Below are positions 1-7,104 of a stretch of 46,903 bases of DNA, piece after piece. The stretch covers positions 1 through 46,903 of the forward strand of contig JAFLSW010000017.1 in NCBI GenBank assembly GCA_022510725.1. The letters are read 5' to 3'. Every line of letters begins with the position of its first letter. Within the stretch, counting starts at the first letter, position 1. A model generated the notes under the pieces. The model had not been told where the DNA came from. It saw only the letters and a program-made list of their open reading frames with translations, and ran no database searches. This stretch comes from Lachnospiraceae bacterium. GTDB taxonomy: Bacteria > Bacillota > Clostridia > Lachnospirales > Lachnospiraceae. A program made the translations under genes and the position numbers.

Positions 1-53
1 AACCCGCCTTTCCAGCTTGGGAAGCTAGCGTTCTACCGATGAACCATATCTGC
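1..53 (-). tRNA. tRNA-Gly (CCC), 3' end cut by the window edge
   Basis: Read on the minus strand, the 5' acceptor strand is GCAGATA (53 to 47). The D arm is closed by GTTC/GAAC. The anticodon stem CTAGC/GCTGG holds the loop TTCCCAA, giving anticodon CCC (glycine). The T arm starts and is cut by the window start, so the acceptor 3' strand is not visible. The fold is canonical for the part that is present. Confidence 0.9.
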
Positions 54-70
54 ATCTAAGTAAGATTGTA

Positions 71-107
71 CTGCCTTGCTCTTCAAAAAGCAAGGCAGAA
101 TTTTTTT
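71..107 (+). terminator. Rho-independent terminator
   Basis: A perfect 10-bp stem, CTGCCTTGCT (71-80) with AGCAAGGCAG (89-98), is followed by a run of seven T (101-107). The T-run is on the plus strand, so it would end plus-strand transcripts entering from beyond the window edge. The adjacent tRNA lies on the other strand and is not served by it. Confidence 0.8.
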
Positions 108-194
108 CCTTTGCAGGATTAGGGAATATTTTTTCAAAAGAAGCCCATACTGAATATATCATTTACTATTTTATTATGAAGGAGGCTTCTTATT

Positions 195-509
195 ATGGCT
201 CAATTGACCTGTGGTGTGATCACCTGCGGATACAACAAGGAGAAATGCTGCTGTAAAGGGGATATTATGGTAGGAGGAAATTATGCGGAAGAAGAGAAGG
301 AAACCTGTTGCGATTCCTTCCGTCCCCAGGGTCCGGACTGCTATGCCAGCTCCTTTGATCATCCCTGCCAGACCATCAGCATTGACTGCGAGGCAACGAA
401 CTGCAAATACAATTCCAACTATAAATGCTATGCGGACACGGTTTCCATTGAAGGCGGACATGCCAAAGATAATGAGGAAACACTCTGCGGCACCTTTGAG
501 TGTAAATAA
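195..509 (+). CDS. Tandem DUF1540 cysteine-rich protein
   Basis: 104 residues with two DUF1540-type modules. The N-terminal one (about residues 4-41) begins LTCGVITCGYN and ends CCDSF. The C-terminal one (about 61-104) begins DCEATNCKYN and ends with a cysteine near the terminus. The regular cysteine pairs suggest metal binding, but the family has no established function. A strong AAGGAGG lies at about 179-185, just upstream of the ATG. The gene appears monocistronic, with terminators on both sides. DUF1540 proteins are common in spore-forming Clostridia; a spore or stress role would be inference. Confidence 0.88.
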   Translation: MAQLTCGVITCGYNKEKCCCKGDIMVGGNYAEEEKETCCDSFRPQGPDCYASSFDHPCQTISIDCEATNCKYNSNYKCYADTVSIEGGHAKDNEETLCGTFECK

Positions 510-519
510 AGATGAAAGA

Positions 520-546
520 GGGATGCTTTTGAAGCGTCCCTTTTAC
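520..546 (+). terminator. Rho-independent terminator after the DUF1540 gene
   Basis: GGGATGC pairs with GCGTCCC (one G-T pair) around a 7-nt loop, followed by TTTTACATTT. It sits about 10 nt after the stop codon. From here to 695 I see no convincing gene, only a 29-codon open frame at 577-666 without a good ribosome site. Confidence 0.65.
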
Positions 547-695
547 ATTTGATATCTTCCAGAAGATGAGAAAATTATGTATCAGAGAGAAAAAAGCCGG
601 GCCCTTTTAAAAGAGCAAGAAGCATATGTCATAAATGGAGTGGCTGCCGTCAGAAAGGACTTTTAAAACTGGCAGCAATAATTGTTATTTTGTGG

Positions 696-724
696 TTGAC
701 AAAGAAATATCTACATGGTAGTAT
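696..724 (+). promoter_or_regulatory. Sigma-A promoter of the infC operon
   Basis: A perfect -35 box TTGACA (696-701), a 17-nt spacer and a -10 box TAGTAT (719-724). Predicted transcription start is near 731, about 155 nt upstream of the infC start, which leaves room for the regulatory leader. Confidence 0.82.
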
Positions 725-730
725 ATACAA

Positions 731-863
731 GTGTGTGAAACACAATGCAAGCAGAGTATCCACTCTCACCCTGTGGCAATCGGGCTGACAGGCGTCGGAA
801 TTTTTTCACAATATTATTTTATGTGGAAGTTTAGTGGATAACTGTGCGTATCCACTTTTTTTA
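731..863 (+). promoter_or_regulatory. L20-type attenuation leader of infC-rpmI-rplT
   Basis: The leader contains TATCCACT twice, at 757-764 and 849-856, and one complementary AGTGGATA at 833-840. Pairing 833-840 with 849-856 makes an 8-bp stem followed by a seven-T run, which is an intrinsic terminator. Pairing 757-764 with 833-840 would instead make an antiterminator. This switch, placed in front of infC-rpmI-rplT, matches the known Firmicutes L20 leader, in which ribosomal protein L20 binds a 23S-like structure and promotes termination. The pairing and T-run are seen directly; L20 as ligand is from family knowledge. Confidence 0.85.
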
Positions 864-886
864 ATTCTTTTTGGAGGTGTAAGACC

Positions 887-1393
887 ATTAGCGATTTAAT
901 GATTAACGAACAGATTAGAGACAAAGAAGTACGTTTGGTAGGAGAGGATGGAGAGCAGCTGGGCATCATGTCTTCTAAGGAAGCACAGAAGATAGCAGAT
1001 GAAGCAGGACTTGACCTGGTAAAGATTGCTCCTACGGCAAAACCTCCGGTCTGCAAGATCGTAGATTACGGCAAGTATAAATATGAGCAGACCCGCAAGG
1101 AAAAAGAAGCAAAGAAAAAGCAGAAGGCTATCGAGGTAAAGGAGATCCGGTTGTCTCCCAACATCGATACCAACGACCTGAATACCAAGATGAACGCTGC
1201 CAGAAAGTTTATTTCCAAAGGAGATAAGGTAAAGGTGACACTTCGTTTCAGAGGTCGTGAGATGGCGCATATGGCAAACAGCAAGCATATCCTGGATGAT
1301 TTTGCAGAGAATTTATCGGATGTGGCTGTGATTGAAAAAGAGCCTAAGGTAGAAGGCAGGAGTATGATCATGGTCCTTGCTGAAAAGCGCTAA
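887..1393 (+). CDS. infC: Translation initiation factor IF-3
   Basis: IF-3 binds the 30S subunit, keeps 50S away and checks the start codon and initiator tRNA. The protein of about 168 residues has the usual N-terminal domain (INEQIRDKEVRLVGEDGEQLG), a lysine-rich linker near residues 70-90 and a C-terminal domain starting at VKEIRLSPNI. I place the start at an ATT codon (887-889), nine nt after GGAGG (873-877), giving the common IF-3 N-terminus (M)SDLMINEQ. The first ATG, at 899, is 21 nt from that ribosome site and too far for efficient use. An ATU/AUU start in infC is a known device: IF-3 discriminates against it and so limits its own synthesis. First gene of the infC-rpmI-rplT operon. Confidence 0.93.
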   Translation: MSDLMINEQIRDKEVRLVGEDGEQLGIMSSKEAQKIADEAGLDLVKIAPTAKPPVCKIVDYGKYKYEQTRKEKEAKKKQKAIEVKEIRLSPNIDTNDLNTKMNAARKFISKGDKVKVTLRFRGREMAHMANSKHILDDFAENLSDVAVIEKEPKVEGRSMIMVLAEKR

Positions 1394-1467
1394 GGGATAC
1401 ATTATATTGTTTTTAACTGGTCTTGTACAGTTAAAATAGACAGGTACAAATTAGGAGGGAATAAAAG

Positions 1468-1665
1468 ATGCCAAAAATGAAAACAAACAAATCAGCAGCA
1501 AAGCGTTTCAAAGTGACTGGAACGGGAAAGTTAAAGAGAAATAAAGCTTATAAACGTCATATCTTAACCAAAAAATCCGCTAAGACAAAGAGAAATCTTA
1601 GAAAAGCAGTCATGACGGATGCTACAAACGAAAAGAACATGAAGAAGATTTTACCCTATATTTAA
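1468..1665 (+). CDS. rpmI: 50S ribosomal protein L35
   Basis: 65 residues, the normal L35 length, very basic, starting [15 protein letters not shown] and containing the typical [17 protein letters not shown] core. L35 is a small structural protein of the large subunit. An AGGAGGG ribosome site precedes the ATG. It lies 74 nt after infC and 22 nt before rplT. The gap upstream holds two mutually exclusive small hairpins that might influence translation. Confidence 0.97.
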   Translation: MPKMKTNKSAAKRFKVTGTGKLKRNKAYKRHILTKKSAKTKRNLRKAVMTDATNEKNMKKILPYI

Positions 1666-1687
1666 GATTGGTTAGGAGGAGAGAAAA

Positions 1688-2044
1688 ATGGCAAGAATCA
1701 AAGGCGGAATGAACGCAAGGAAAAAACACAATAGAGTATTAAAGCTTGCAAAAGGTTATAGAGGAGCTAGATCCAAACAGTACAGAGTAGCAAAACAGTC
1801 TGTTATGAGGGCACTTGCTACTTCCTATGCAGGCAGAAAACAGAGAAAGCGTCAGATGAGACAGCTTTGGATCGCTCGTATCAATGCAGCAGCAAGACTG
1901 AACGGCTTAAGCTACAGCAAATTCATGTATGGCTTAAAGCTGGCAGAAGTTGACATCAACAGAAAGATGCTTGCAGAAATGGCAGTGAACGATGCAGAAG
2001 GCTTTACTGCTTTAGCAGATCTGGCAAAGAGCAAGATCGCATAA
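1688..2044 (+). CDS. rplT: 50S ribosomal protein L20
   Basis: 118 residues, full length, starting [24 protein letters not shown]. It has the basic N-terminal arm that reaches into 23S rRNA and the globular C-terminal part ([19 protein letters not shown]). L20 is needed early in 50S assembly and in Firmicutes also represses its own operon through the leader upstream of infC. A strong AGGAGGAG ribosome site precedes the ATG. Last gene of the operon, followed by a strong terminator. Confidence 0.97.
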   Translation: MARIKGGMNARKKHNRVLKLAKGYRGARSKQYRVAKQSVMRALATSYAGRKQRKRQMRQLWIARINAAARLNGLSYSKFMYGLKLAEVDINRKMLAEMAVNDAEGFTALADLAKSKIA

Positions 2045-2066
2045 GCACGATACACTTCGAATGCAG

Positions 2067-2109
2067 GGGTGTTGTATGAACGGGGATTTATACAACGCCC
2101 TTTTTGTTT
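2067..2109 (+). terminator. Terminator of the infC-rpmI-rplT operon
   Basis: An 11-bp stem, GGGTGTTGTAT (2067-2077) with ATACAACGCCC (2090-2100), followed by TTTTTGTTT. Confidence 0.88.
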
Positions 2110-2210
2110 GCACGTTTCCTCCGGTTTGAAAAGTTTCTTCAAACATTTCGATGATTTTTCCTGCAAATCGGGAATAGTATTAAGTGGAACAAAAAACAGG
2201 AGTATGTAAC

Positions 2211-3695
2211 ATGTTGGAACATTTGGAACCGAAAAATGTATTTGCATATTTTGAAGAGATCTGCAATATTCCCCATGGCTCGGGCAATGTAAAAAAAATC
2301 AGTAATTATCTTATGGATTTTGCCGAAAAGAACGGATTACGGGCAAGTCAGGATAAATGGAACAATGTAACCATTAAAAAACCCGCTTTCCCCGGAAAAG
2401 AAGACCGGCCGCCTATTATGATCCAGGGACATATGGATATGGTGGCGGTAAAAGAGCCGGATGCGGATATTGATATGACAAAGGATCCCCTGCGGCTTTC
2501 CATAGACGGAGATTATGTTTATGCAAAACAGACCAGTTTGGGTGGAGATGACGGCATAGCTGTTGCCTTTGGTATGGCATTGCTTTCTTCAGAGAACATT
2601 TCCCATCCTGCCTTGGAATTGGTGGTTACTACGGAAGAAGAGGTGGGAATGGAAGGGGCAATAGGTATCGACTTATCTGCCTGTGAAAGCAGGATGCTGT
2701 TAAATATTGACTCGGAAACAGAAGGAGAATTTGTAACTGCTTGTGCAGGGGGTGTCAGCGTAAAAGGTATGATTCCCGTAAAGAGGATCAGACAGGATTC
2801 CCATGGGCTTTGGAGAAAGATAGAAGTAAAGGGCTTTGCCGGCGGCCATTCGGGCACGGAGATCCACAAAAACGGAGCCAATGCCAATATTGTTCTGGGA
2901 GAAATCTTAGGGGAGCTGGCGGCAGAGGAAGATATCAAGATAAAGGTTTTTGGAGGCGGATCAAAGGACAATGCCATTCCCGTAGAAGCCGATGCTATTG
3001 TGGGCATTCCCCTAAAGGGGGAAGAAACAGAGGAAGAGCTTGATAAGAAAGCGGCATCCTTTAGGAGTCTTTGCAAAAGATTGGAAAAAAAGATGCAGGA
3101 AAAGTATAAGGTTACTGATCCGAACTGTGTTCTCACCGTTACCGACTTTGACAAGGAACCGGCTGCCTGTGAAGGGTATCTGGAGCCGGTTTTTCAAAAA
3201 GATATGCTGGCATTGTTAGCGCAGGCGCCCAACGGAGTCCAGGCTATGAGTAAGGAACCGGAGGGCCTGGTACAGACTTCTTTAAATCTGGGAATCATGG
3301 AATTGGGAGAAGAGGAATTTAAGATCGTATTTTCAGTAAGAAGCAGCGATGGGGGAGAAAAAGAGGATGTGATGCAGAAAGTATGCAGCCTGTTGGCGGC
3401 ATATGGAGGCAGTACAGAGACAACCGGTGATTATCCGGCATGGGAATATAGGAAGGATTCACCTTTGAGAGAGCATATGGTTAGGGTTTATGAAAAACAA
3501 TACGGTAAGAAGCCTACGGTTTTATCCATTCATGCAGGTCTAGAATGCGGCATATTAGCGGCCAAGGTGCCGGGACTGGATTGTGTATCCTTTGGTCCCG
3601 ATATTTTGGATATTCACACCACCAGAGAGCGGATGCGTATTTCTTCCGTAAAAAGAGTCTGGGATTTTCTTGTGGAGGTCATAGAGACAATATGA
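2211..3695 (+). CDS. pepD: Aminoacyl-histidine dipeptidase, M20 family
   Basis: Cytosolic metallopeptidase that cleaves dipeptides such as Xaa-His; 494 residues, the usual PepD length. Visible M20 signatures are IQGHMDMV (metal His and Asp), GGDDGIAVA (bridging Asp), TTEEEVGMEGA (catalytic and metal Glu), DSETEG (metal Asp) and a C-terminal metal-binding His in SIHAGLECG. A dimerisation lid domain (AGGHSGTEIHKNGANAN) sits in the middle. I start at ATG 2211, eight nt after AGGAG; a GTG at 2184 in frame would add nine residues but has no ribosome site. The stop overlaps the next start (ATGA), so translation is probably coupled to the kinase gene. Confidence 0.93.
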   Translation: MLEHLEPKNVFAYFEEICNIPHGSGNVKKISNYLMDFAEKNGLRASQDKWNNVTIKKPAFPGKEDRPPIMIQGHMDMVAVKEPDADIDMTKDPLRLSIDGDYVYAKQTSLGGDDGIAVAFGMALLSSENISHPALELVVTTEEEVGMEGAIGIDLSACESRMLLNIDSETEGEFVTACAGGVSVKGMIPVKRIRQDSHGLWRKIEVKGFAGGHSGTEIHKNGANANIVLGEILGELAAEEDIKIKVFGGGSKDNAIPVEADAIVGIPLKGEETEEELDKKAASFRSLCKRLEKKMQEKYKVTDPNCVLTVTDFDKEPAACEGYLEPVFQKDMLALLAQAPNGVQAMSKEPEGLVQTSLNLGIMELGEEEFKIVFSVRSSDGGEKEDVMQKVCSLLAAYGGSTETTGDYPAWEYRKDSPLREHMVRVYEKQYGKKPTVLSIHAGLECGILAAKVPGLDCVSFGPDILDIHTTRERMRISSVKRVWDFLVEVIETI

Positions 3696-4183
3696 AAAAT
3701 ATAATATTGATCGGTATGCCGGGTGTTGGTAAGAGCACCATAGGCGTGGTGCTGGCAAAACGGTTGGGATATGGTTTTCTGGATTCCGATCTGCTCATTC
3801 AGGAAAAAGAGGGAAAGCTGTTACATCAGTTGATTGAAGAAAACGGAGTCAAAGGATTTATAGGCATAGAAGAGAAGATCAATGCTTCCATTCAGGAAGA
3901 AAAAACAGTGATTGCCACTGGAGGAAGTGCTATATACGGACAAGAAGCCATGGCACATCTTAAATCCATAGGCAAGGTCATTTATTTAAGCCTTTCCTAT
4001 GAAGAACTGGCAGACAGGCTGGGAGATTTAAACAAGAGAGGCGTGGTCTTAAAAGAAGATCAGACTTTAGAACAATTGTGGGAAGAAAGAAAACCTTTAT
4101 ATGAGGCTTATGCAGACATTTCGATAAACTGCTGCGGAAAACAGATCAGGGAGATCGTAGAGGAAATTGCATCCATACTATAA
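3692..4183 (+). CDS. aroK: Shikimate-kinase-like P-loop kinase
   Basis: 163 residues, close to shikimate kinase length. The Walker A motif is GMPGVGKST (residues 8-16) and the substrate-side Asp motif DSD is at 31-33. An ATGG motif occurs near 75-78 where the family has GGG. A lid arginine (KRGVVL, about 116) and the late arginine of ERKPLYEAYAD (about 133) are present. The arginine that contacts the shikimate carboxylate (FRxxE in the family) is replaced: the sequence reads FIGIEE. So ATP binding is clear but shikimate as substrate is not. It overlaps pepD by 4 nt, and no other aromatic-pathway gene is near. Symbol given by family only. Confidence 0.72.
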   Translation: MKNIILIGMPGVGKSTIGVVLAKRLGYGFLDSDLLIQEKEGKLLHQLIEENGVKGFIGIEEKINASIQEEKTVIATGGSAIYGQEAMAHLKSIGKVIYLSLSYEELADRLGDLNKRGVVLKEDQTLEQLWEERKPLYEAYADISINCCGKQIREIVEEIASIL

Positions 4184-4200
4184 GAAGAGGAGGAAACAGG

Positions 4201-4374
4201 ATGAATGCATTTGATTATGTGGTAGAACGGATTGATGGTGATTATGCTTATTTAAAAAGAACGGATGACCTTTCGGGGGAAGAAAAAGTGGTAGCAAGAG
4301 CCCTGCTTCCCGACGGCATCAGGGAAGGCACCAAGCTTCACTATGAATTTATGGAATACACCGTTATAGAATAA
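4201..4374 (+). CDS. Small DUF3006-like protein
   Basis: 57 residues starting MNAFDYVVERIDGDYAYLKR and ending LHYEFMEYTVIE. The pattern (V/I)xRIxGDYAxL followed by an acidic middle and LLPxGxxEGTxL resembles the DUF3006 family, small predicted beta-rich proteins of unknown function. An AGGAGGAAACAGG ribosome site ends next to the ATG. It lies 17 nt after the shikimate-kinase-like gene, so it is probably the last gene of that operon. It ends five nt from the convergent polymerase gene; no terminator is visible between them. Confidence 0.7.
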   Translation: MNAFDYVVERIDGDYAYLKRTDDLSGEEKVVARALLPDGIREGTKLHYEFMEYTVIE

Positions 4375-4378
4375 GGGA

Positions 4379-5626
4379 CTATTGCCGGTCCCTTTTTCTT
4401 TTGGCATTGCTTAGGCCCTGAGACATATGAGACTGACTGTTGTCTATAAAGCGTGCCCGTTTTACAGCACTGTCTCCGTAGCGGTTTCGGATCTCATCGA
4501 TGGCACTGTTGAGCTTGCTTAATTTTTCGGAACGCGCATCATCAAACATATCGTACTGCTGAAAGTTCTCCTGGGTGGCCCGGGAGGTCTGGACGCCCAA
4601 CAGGCGGATAGGCTCGCCCTGCCAAAGTTTGGAAAATAACGCGCAGGCTGTCTCATAAATCTTTTCTGTAATGTTGGTAGAAGAGTCAAGGGTGGTCTGA
4701 CGGGAACGGTGTTCAAAAGAAGCATCCACCAGGGAAACGGATACCACGCTGATATATGCCTGATCTGCCCGCAGTCTGGCGCCCACCGTCTCACAAAGGG
4801 ATAACAGAACCATTTTGGCAGTGTCTGCATCTGTCACATCCGCACCCAAGGTAATGGAGTTGCCATAGCCTTTGTTGACAGGCTGCTCCCTTTGCACAAG
4901 AGTATCATCCAGTCCATTGGCGGATTTCCAGATATCTTCTCCGTGCTTCTTTAAATGCTGCTTTAAAATATTTACATCTGTCCGTGCCAGATCTCCGATG
5001 GTAAAAATCCCCAGATTTTGTAAAGTCTTGATGCTGGAACGCCCAACATACAAAAGGTCTGAAACGGGAAGGGGCCACATTTTGTCGGGAATCTCATGAG
5101 GAAATAAAGTATGCACCCGATCCGGTTTTTCAAAATCGGAAGCCATTTTAGCCAAAAGCTTATTGGAAGAGATGCCGATGTTGACCGTAAAGCCCAGTTC
5201 CTCACGGATGGTATCTTTTAGCTTATGGGCAAAGGCTTCCATATCCCCATACAAAGAACCGGTTCCCGTAAAATCGCAAAAGGCCTCGTCTATGCTGAAA
5301 GGCTCCACGGTGGGAGCATACCCGGAAAGCAGGTCAAGCAATTCTTTGGATTTTTGTACATAAAGAGAAAAGTTGGGCCGAAAAGTTACAAGATTCGGAC
5401 ATTTCCTTCTGGCGGCGGCCAGCGGTTCACCCGTCTGTACGCCGAATTTCTTGGCAGGTGTGGATTTTGCCAAAACCACGCCATGGCGCATGGATTCGTC
5501 CCCTCCTATGGCGGAGGGGATATCGCGGATATCTTCGGTTTCGTGTAAGATGTGGATACGATACCATGCTTCCCACGCCAGGTAAGCGGAATTCACATCC
5601 ACATGAAAAATAATTTTATCAGCCAT
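4379..5626 (-). CDS. dinB: Y-family DNA polymerase (DinB/Pol IV type)
   Basis: 415 residues. Translesion polymerase that copies damaged DNA with low fidelity. The N-terminal catalytic motif HVDVNSAYLAWEA carries the first metal Asp. The SIDEAF motif carries the second catalytic Asp-Glu pair. Helix-hairpin-helix thumb residues (IFTIGDLART) and the little-finger region follow. The steric-gate-region residue is Tyr rather than Phe (NSAYLAW). No ribosome site precedes the ATG: the -10 box ends six nt upstream, so the mRNA is probably leaderless. A LexA-type box overlaps the promoter, so SOS control is expected. Confidence 0.92.
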   Translation of the reverse strand: MADKIIFHVDVNSAYLAWEAWYRIHILHETEDIRDIPSAIGGDESMRHGVVLAKSTPAKKFGVQTGEPLAAARRKCPNLVTFRPNFSLYVQKSKELLDLLSGYAPTVEPFSIDEAFCDFTGTGSLYGDMEAFAHKLKDTIREELGFTVNIGISSNKLLAKMASDFEKPDRVHTLFPHEIPDKMWPLPVSDLLYVGRSSIKTLQNLGIFTIGDLARTDVNILKQHLKKHGEDIWKSANGLDDTLVQREQPVNKGYGNSITLGADVTDADTAKMVLLSLCETVGARLRADQAYISVVSVSLVDASFEHRSRQTTLDSSTNITEKIYETACALFSKLWQGEPIRLLGVQTSRATQENFQQYDMFDDARSEKLSKLNSAIDEIRNRYGDSAVKRARFIDNSQSHMSQGLSNAKRKRDRQ

Positions 5627-5632
5627 ACATAT

Positions 5633-5660
5633 ATTATATCAAACATATGTTCTAAATCAA
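5633..5660 (-). promoter_or_regulatory. SOS promoter of dinB with LexA box
   Basis: On the minus strand: -35 TTGATT (5660-5655), a 16-nt spacer and -10 TATAAT (5638-5633). The spacer contains GAACATATGTTTG, one base from the B. subtilis-type LexA (DinR) consensus CGAACATATGTTCG in its core. Repressor binding there would cover the promoter. Predicted start of transcription falls on the A of the dinB ATG. Confidence 0.82.
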
Positions 5661-5680
5661 GGGGAAATATCAGGAAAAAA

Positions 5681-6406
5681 TTACTGTTCGGAAAGCAGGG
5701 CATTCAAAAAAATTTTTAATCTGGTGCCTTCTGAATAAAAAAGCCGCTCCGGATGCCATTGCAAACCGATTATGGGAAGAGTACGATGGACGAAACCTTC
5801 TATCACAGAATCAGGCGCATATTGGAAAGGAATCAGTTCCGGCGCCAGAACCTCTACTTCCTGGTGATGGGCGCTGTTGATCTGAGAAGGCAGAGAACCG
5901 ATACCATACAATTTTTTTAGTAAAGGCATTCGGGGAAAAGGCTCCATTTTTTCCAAAGGGACATAGGTACAGCCATGTTGATTATCCTGATTCTTTATGT
6001 AAGCGTGGATATTCTGCTTTTTTGCAGGCATATCCTGCAAAATGGTTCCGCCAAATCGGAGATTTAAAAGCTGCATTCCTTTGCAAATGCCAAGTACCGG
6101 CTTTTTTCTTTGTAAAAAATATTCCAGATAAGCAAATTGCAGCAGATCCAATTCACGATCAATATTTCTGGACCCGAAGTTCGGCTGTGAAAACAGATCG
6201 GGAGAAATATCTCCGCCGCCCGGCAGCAACAATAGATCCATCCGGGTCAGAGTACAGGAGCAGATAGAATCCTGATTTTTCTTGCATTCCTCCAAAAGCT
6301 CCATGGAATCTGCAACTACCGGAATAAGGCCTGCACCTGAAACTGCGCTTTCGTAATTTCCAATCATTTCCTGCCTTCCTGCAATTAAAATGAAGCGAAT
6401 TGCCAT
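5681..6406 (-). CDS. Class C26 gamma-glutamyl hydrolase / glutamine amidotransferase-like protein
   Basis: 241 residues. This family (PuuD-like) hydrolyses gamma-glutamyl amide bonds, for example gamma-glutamyl-GABA. Visible motifs are LLLPGGGDISPDLF (oxyanion strand), PVLGICKGMQLLNLRFGG with the nucleophile Cys, and GLQWHPER with the catalytic His followed by Glu. The triad is therefore intact. An AAAGGA ribosome site lies seven nt from the ATG. It is downstream of dinB's divergent upstream region by only 54 nt but on the same strand, so read-through into dinB is possible. Substrate cannot be told from sequence. Confidence 0.87.
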   Translation of the reverse strand: MAIRFILIAGRQEMIGNYESAVSGAGLIPVVADSMELLEECKKNQDSICSCTLTRMDLLLLPGGGDISPDLFSQPNFGSRNIDRELDLLQFAYLEYFLQRKKPVLGICKGMQLLNLRFGGTILQDMPAKKQNIHAYIKNQDNQHGCTYVPLEKMEPFPRMPLLKKLYGIGSLPSQINSAHHQEVEVLAPELIPFQYAPDSVIEGFVHRTLPIIGLQWHPERLFYSEGTRLKIFLNALLSEQ

Positions 6407-6466
6407 ATAAAAGTCCTTTCAAACATAAACTTATATTCAGTATATGATGCCACTTTTAAGAAAGTG

Positions 6467-6475
6467 TGGTATAAT
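6467..6475 (+). promoter_or_regulatory. Extended -10 promoter for the structured leader and 98-residue gene
   Basis: TGGTATAAT (6467-6475) is an extended -10 element with a perfect TATAAT; no good -35 is visible at 17 nt. A start near 6482 would place the whole structured repeat (6485-6703) in the 5' untranslated region of the gene at 6742. Confidence 0.55.
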
Positions 6476-6484
6476 GTTCGAAAA

Positions 6485-6703
6485 GGGCAGAGCCAAGTGG
6501 CGCAGTGTGCATTCGTCAAGCTTGCTTGGACGGATGCATACTGAGACATTTGGCGAGCGAAGCGAATCCGGAAAACCGGAGGTTTTTCGGATCTCTGCCC
6601 GTAGGCGGCAGGGCAAGAGTGCCCGTAGGCGGCAGGGCAAGAGTGCCCGTAGGCGGCAGGGATACATTTACGGATCTCTGCCCATAGGCAGCAGGGCGAA
6701 GTG
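6485..6703 (+). repeat. Structured repeat region with 24-nt tandem units
   Basis: GGGCAGAG (6485-6492) pairs with CTCTGCCC (6593-6600), enclosing a long hairpin (GTGTGCATTCGTC with GACGGATGCATAC, 6505-6541) and a second one around ATCCGG/CGGAT (6566-6592). It is followed by tandem 24-nt units TGCCCGTAGGCGGCAGGGCA at 6596-6619, 6620-6643 and a partial at 6644-6661, then a diverged copy at 6679-6701. Each unit has TGCCC/GGGCA ends and could form a small hairpin. CGGATCTCTGCCC is itself repeated at 6588-6600 and 6671-6683. No long reading frame with a ribosome site fits. Likely a dispersed intergenic structured element or an RNA leader. Confidence 0.7.
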
Positions 6704-6741
6704 GCAGGTCACGAATATTAGAAAAACGGGGGTAAAGAGAC

Positions 6742-7038
6742 ATGTTACAAGAAGTATTTGAATTGATGATGCAGGTGCACCAGGGAATGAAGATTTCGTG
6801 TGTTGGTTTGATGGATGGAACAAAAATTGAAAAAATCCTTACTACGGAAAGCAACAGGGAGACAAAAGTTGATATTGAGTTGATCAGCAATGATGTAGGC
6901 TTTGCCGTATTCTCCAGAAAGAGTCATTCCAGTTATATTTATAATGATGTGGTTACAGGTGAAACCAGCAAAGAAACCAGAGTTGCTATTCCCTACAGCA
7001 ATATATCTTATGTAGAGTTTACCAGTGAAAAAGATTAA
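6742..7038 (+). CDS. Conserved-looking hypothetical protein, 98 residues
   Basis: I do not recognise the family. The protein starts MLQEVFELMMQVHQGMKISC and is a mix of an N-terminal helix and a beta-rich remainder ending in ISYVEFTSEKD, with no signal peptide or membrane segment. A GGGGG stretch about nine nt upstream of the ATG can serve as ribosome site. It follows the structured repeat leader and ends seven nt before a bidirectional terminator. Codon use resembles the neighbouring chromosomal genes, so it is probably a real gene. Confidence 0.65.
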   Translation: MLQEVFELMMQVHQGMKISCVGLMDGTKIEKILTTESNRETKVDIELISNDVGFAVFSRKSHSSYIYNDVVTGETSKETRVAIPYSNISYVEFTSEKD

Positions 7039-7044
7039 AAAGAA

Positions 7045-7085
7045 AAGAGCCGAAGTCCTGTAATAGGATTTCGGCTCTTATTTTT
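7045..7085. terminator. Bidirectional terminator between convergent genes
   Basis: A 15-bp stem with one T-G mismatch, AAGAGCCGAAGTCCT (7045-7059) with AGGATTTCGGCTCTT (7065-7079), with ATTTTTG on the plus side and a run of A (T on the minus strand) on the other. It serves the 98-residue gene and the FliD-like gene. Confidence 0.88.
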
Positions 7086-7104
7086 GTCTGTTTTTCCAAG
7101 TAGA

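Noticed and set aside
577-666. 29-codon open frame starting MYQREKSR
   Set aside because: No convincing ribosome site, no recognisable family, and it lies in the gap before the infC promoter.
6444-6761. Open frames across the structured repeat
   Set aside because: They consist of translated repeat units, have no ribosome site and are explained by the lack of stops in GC-rich repeats.
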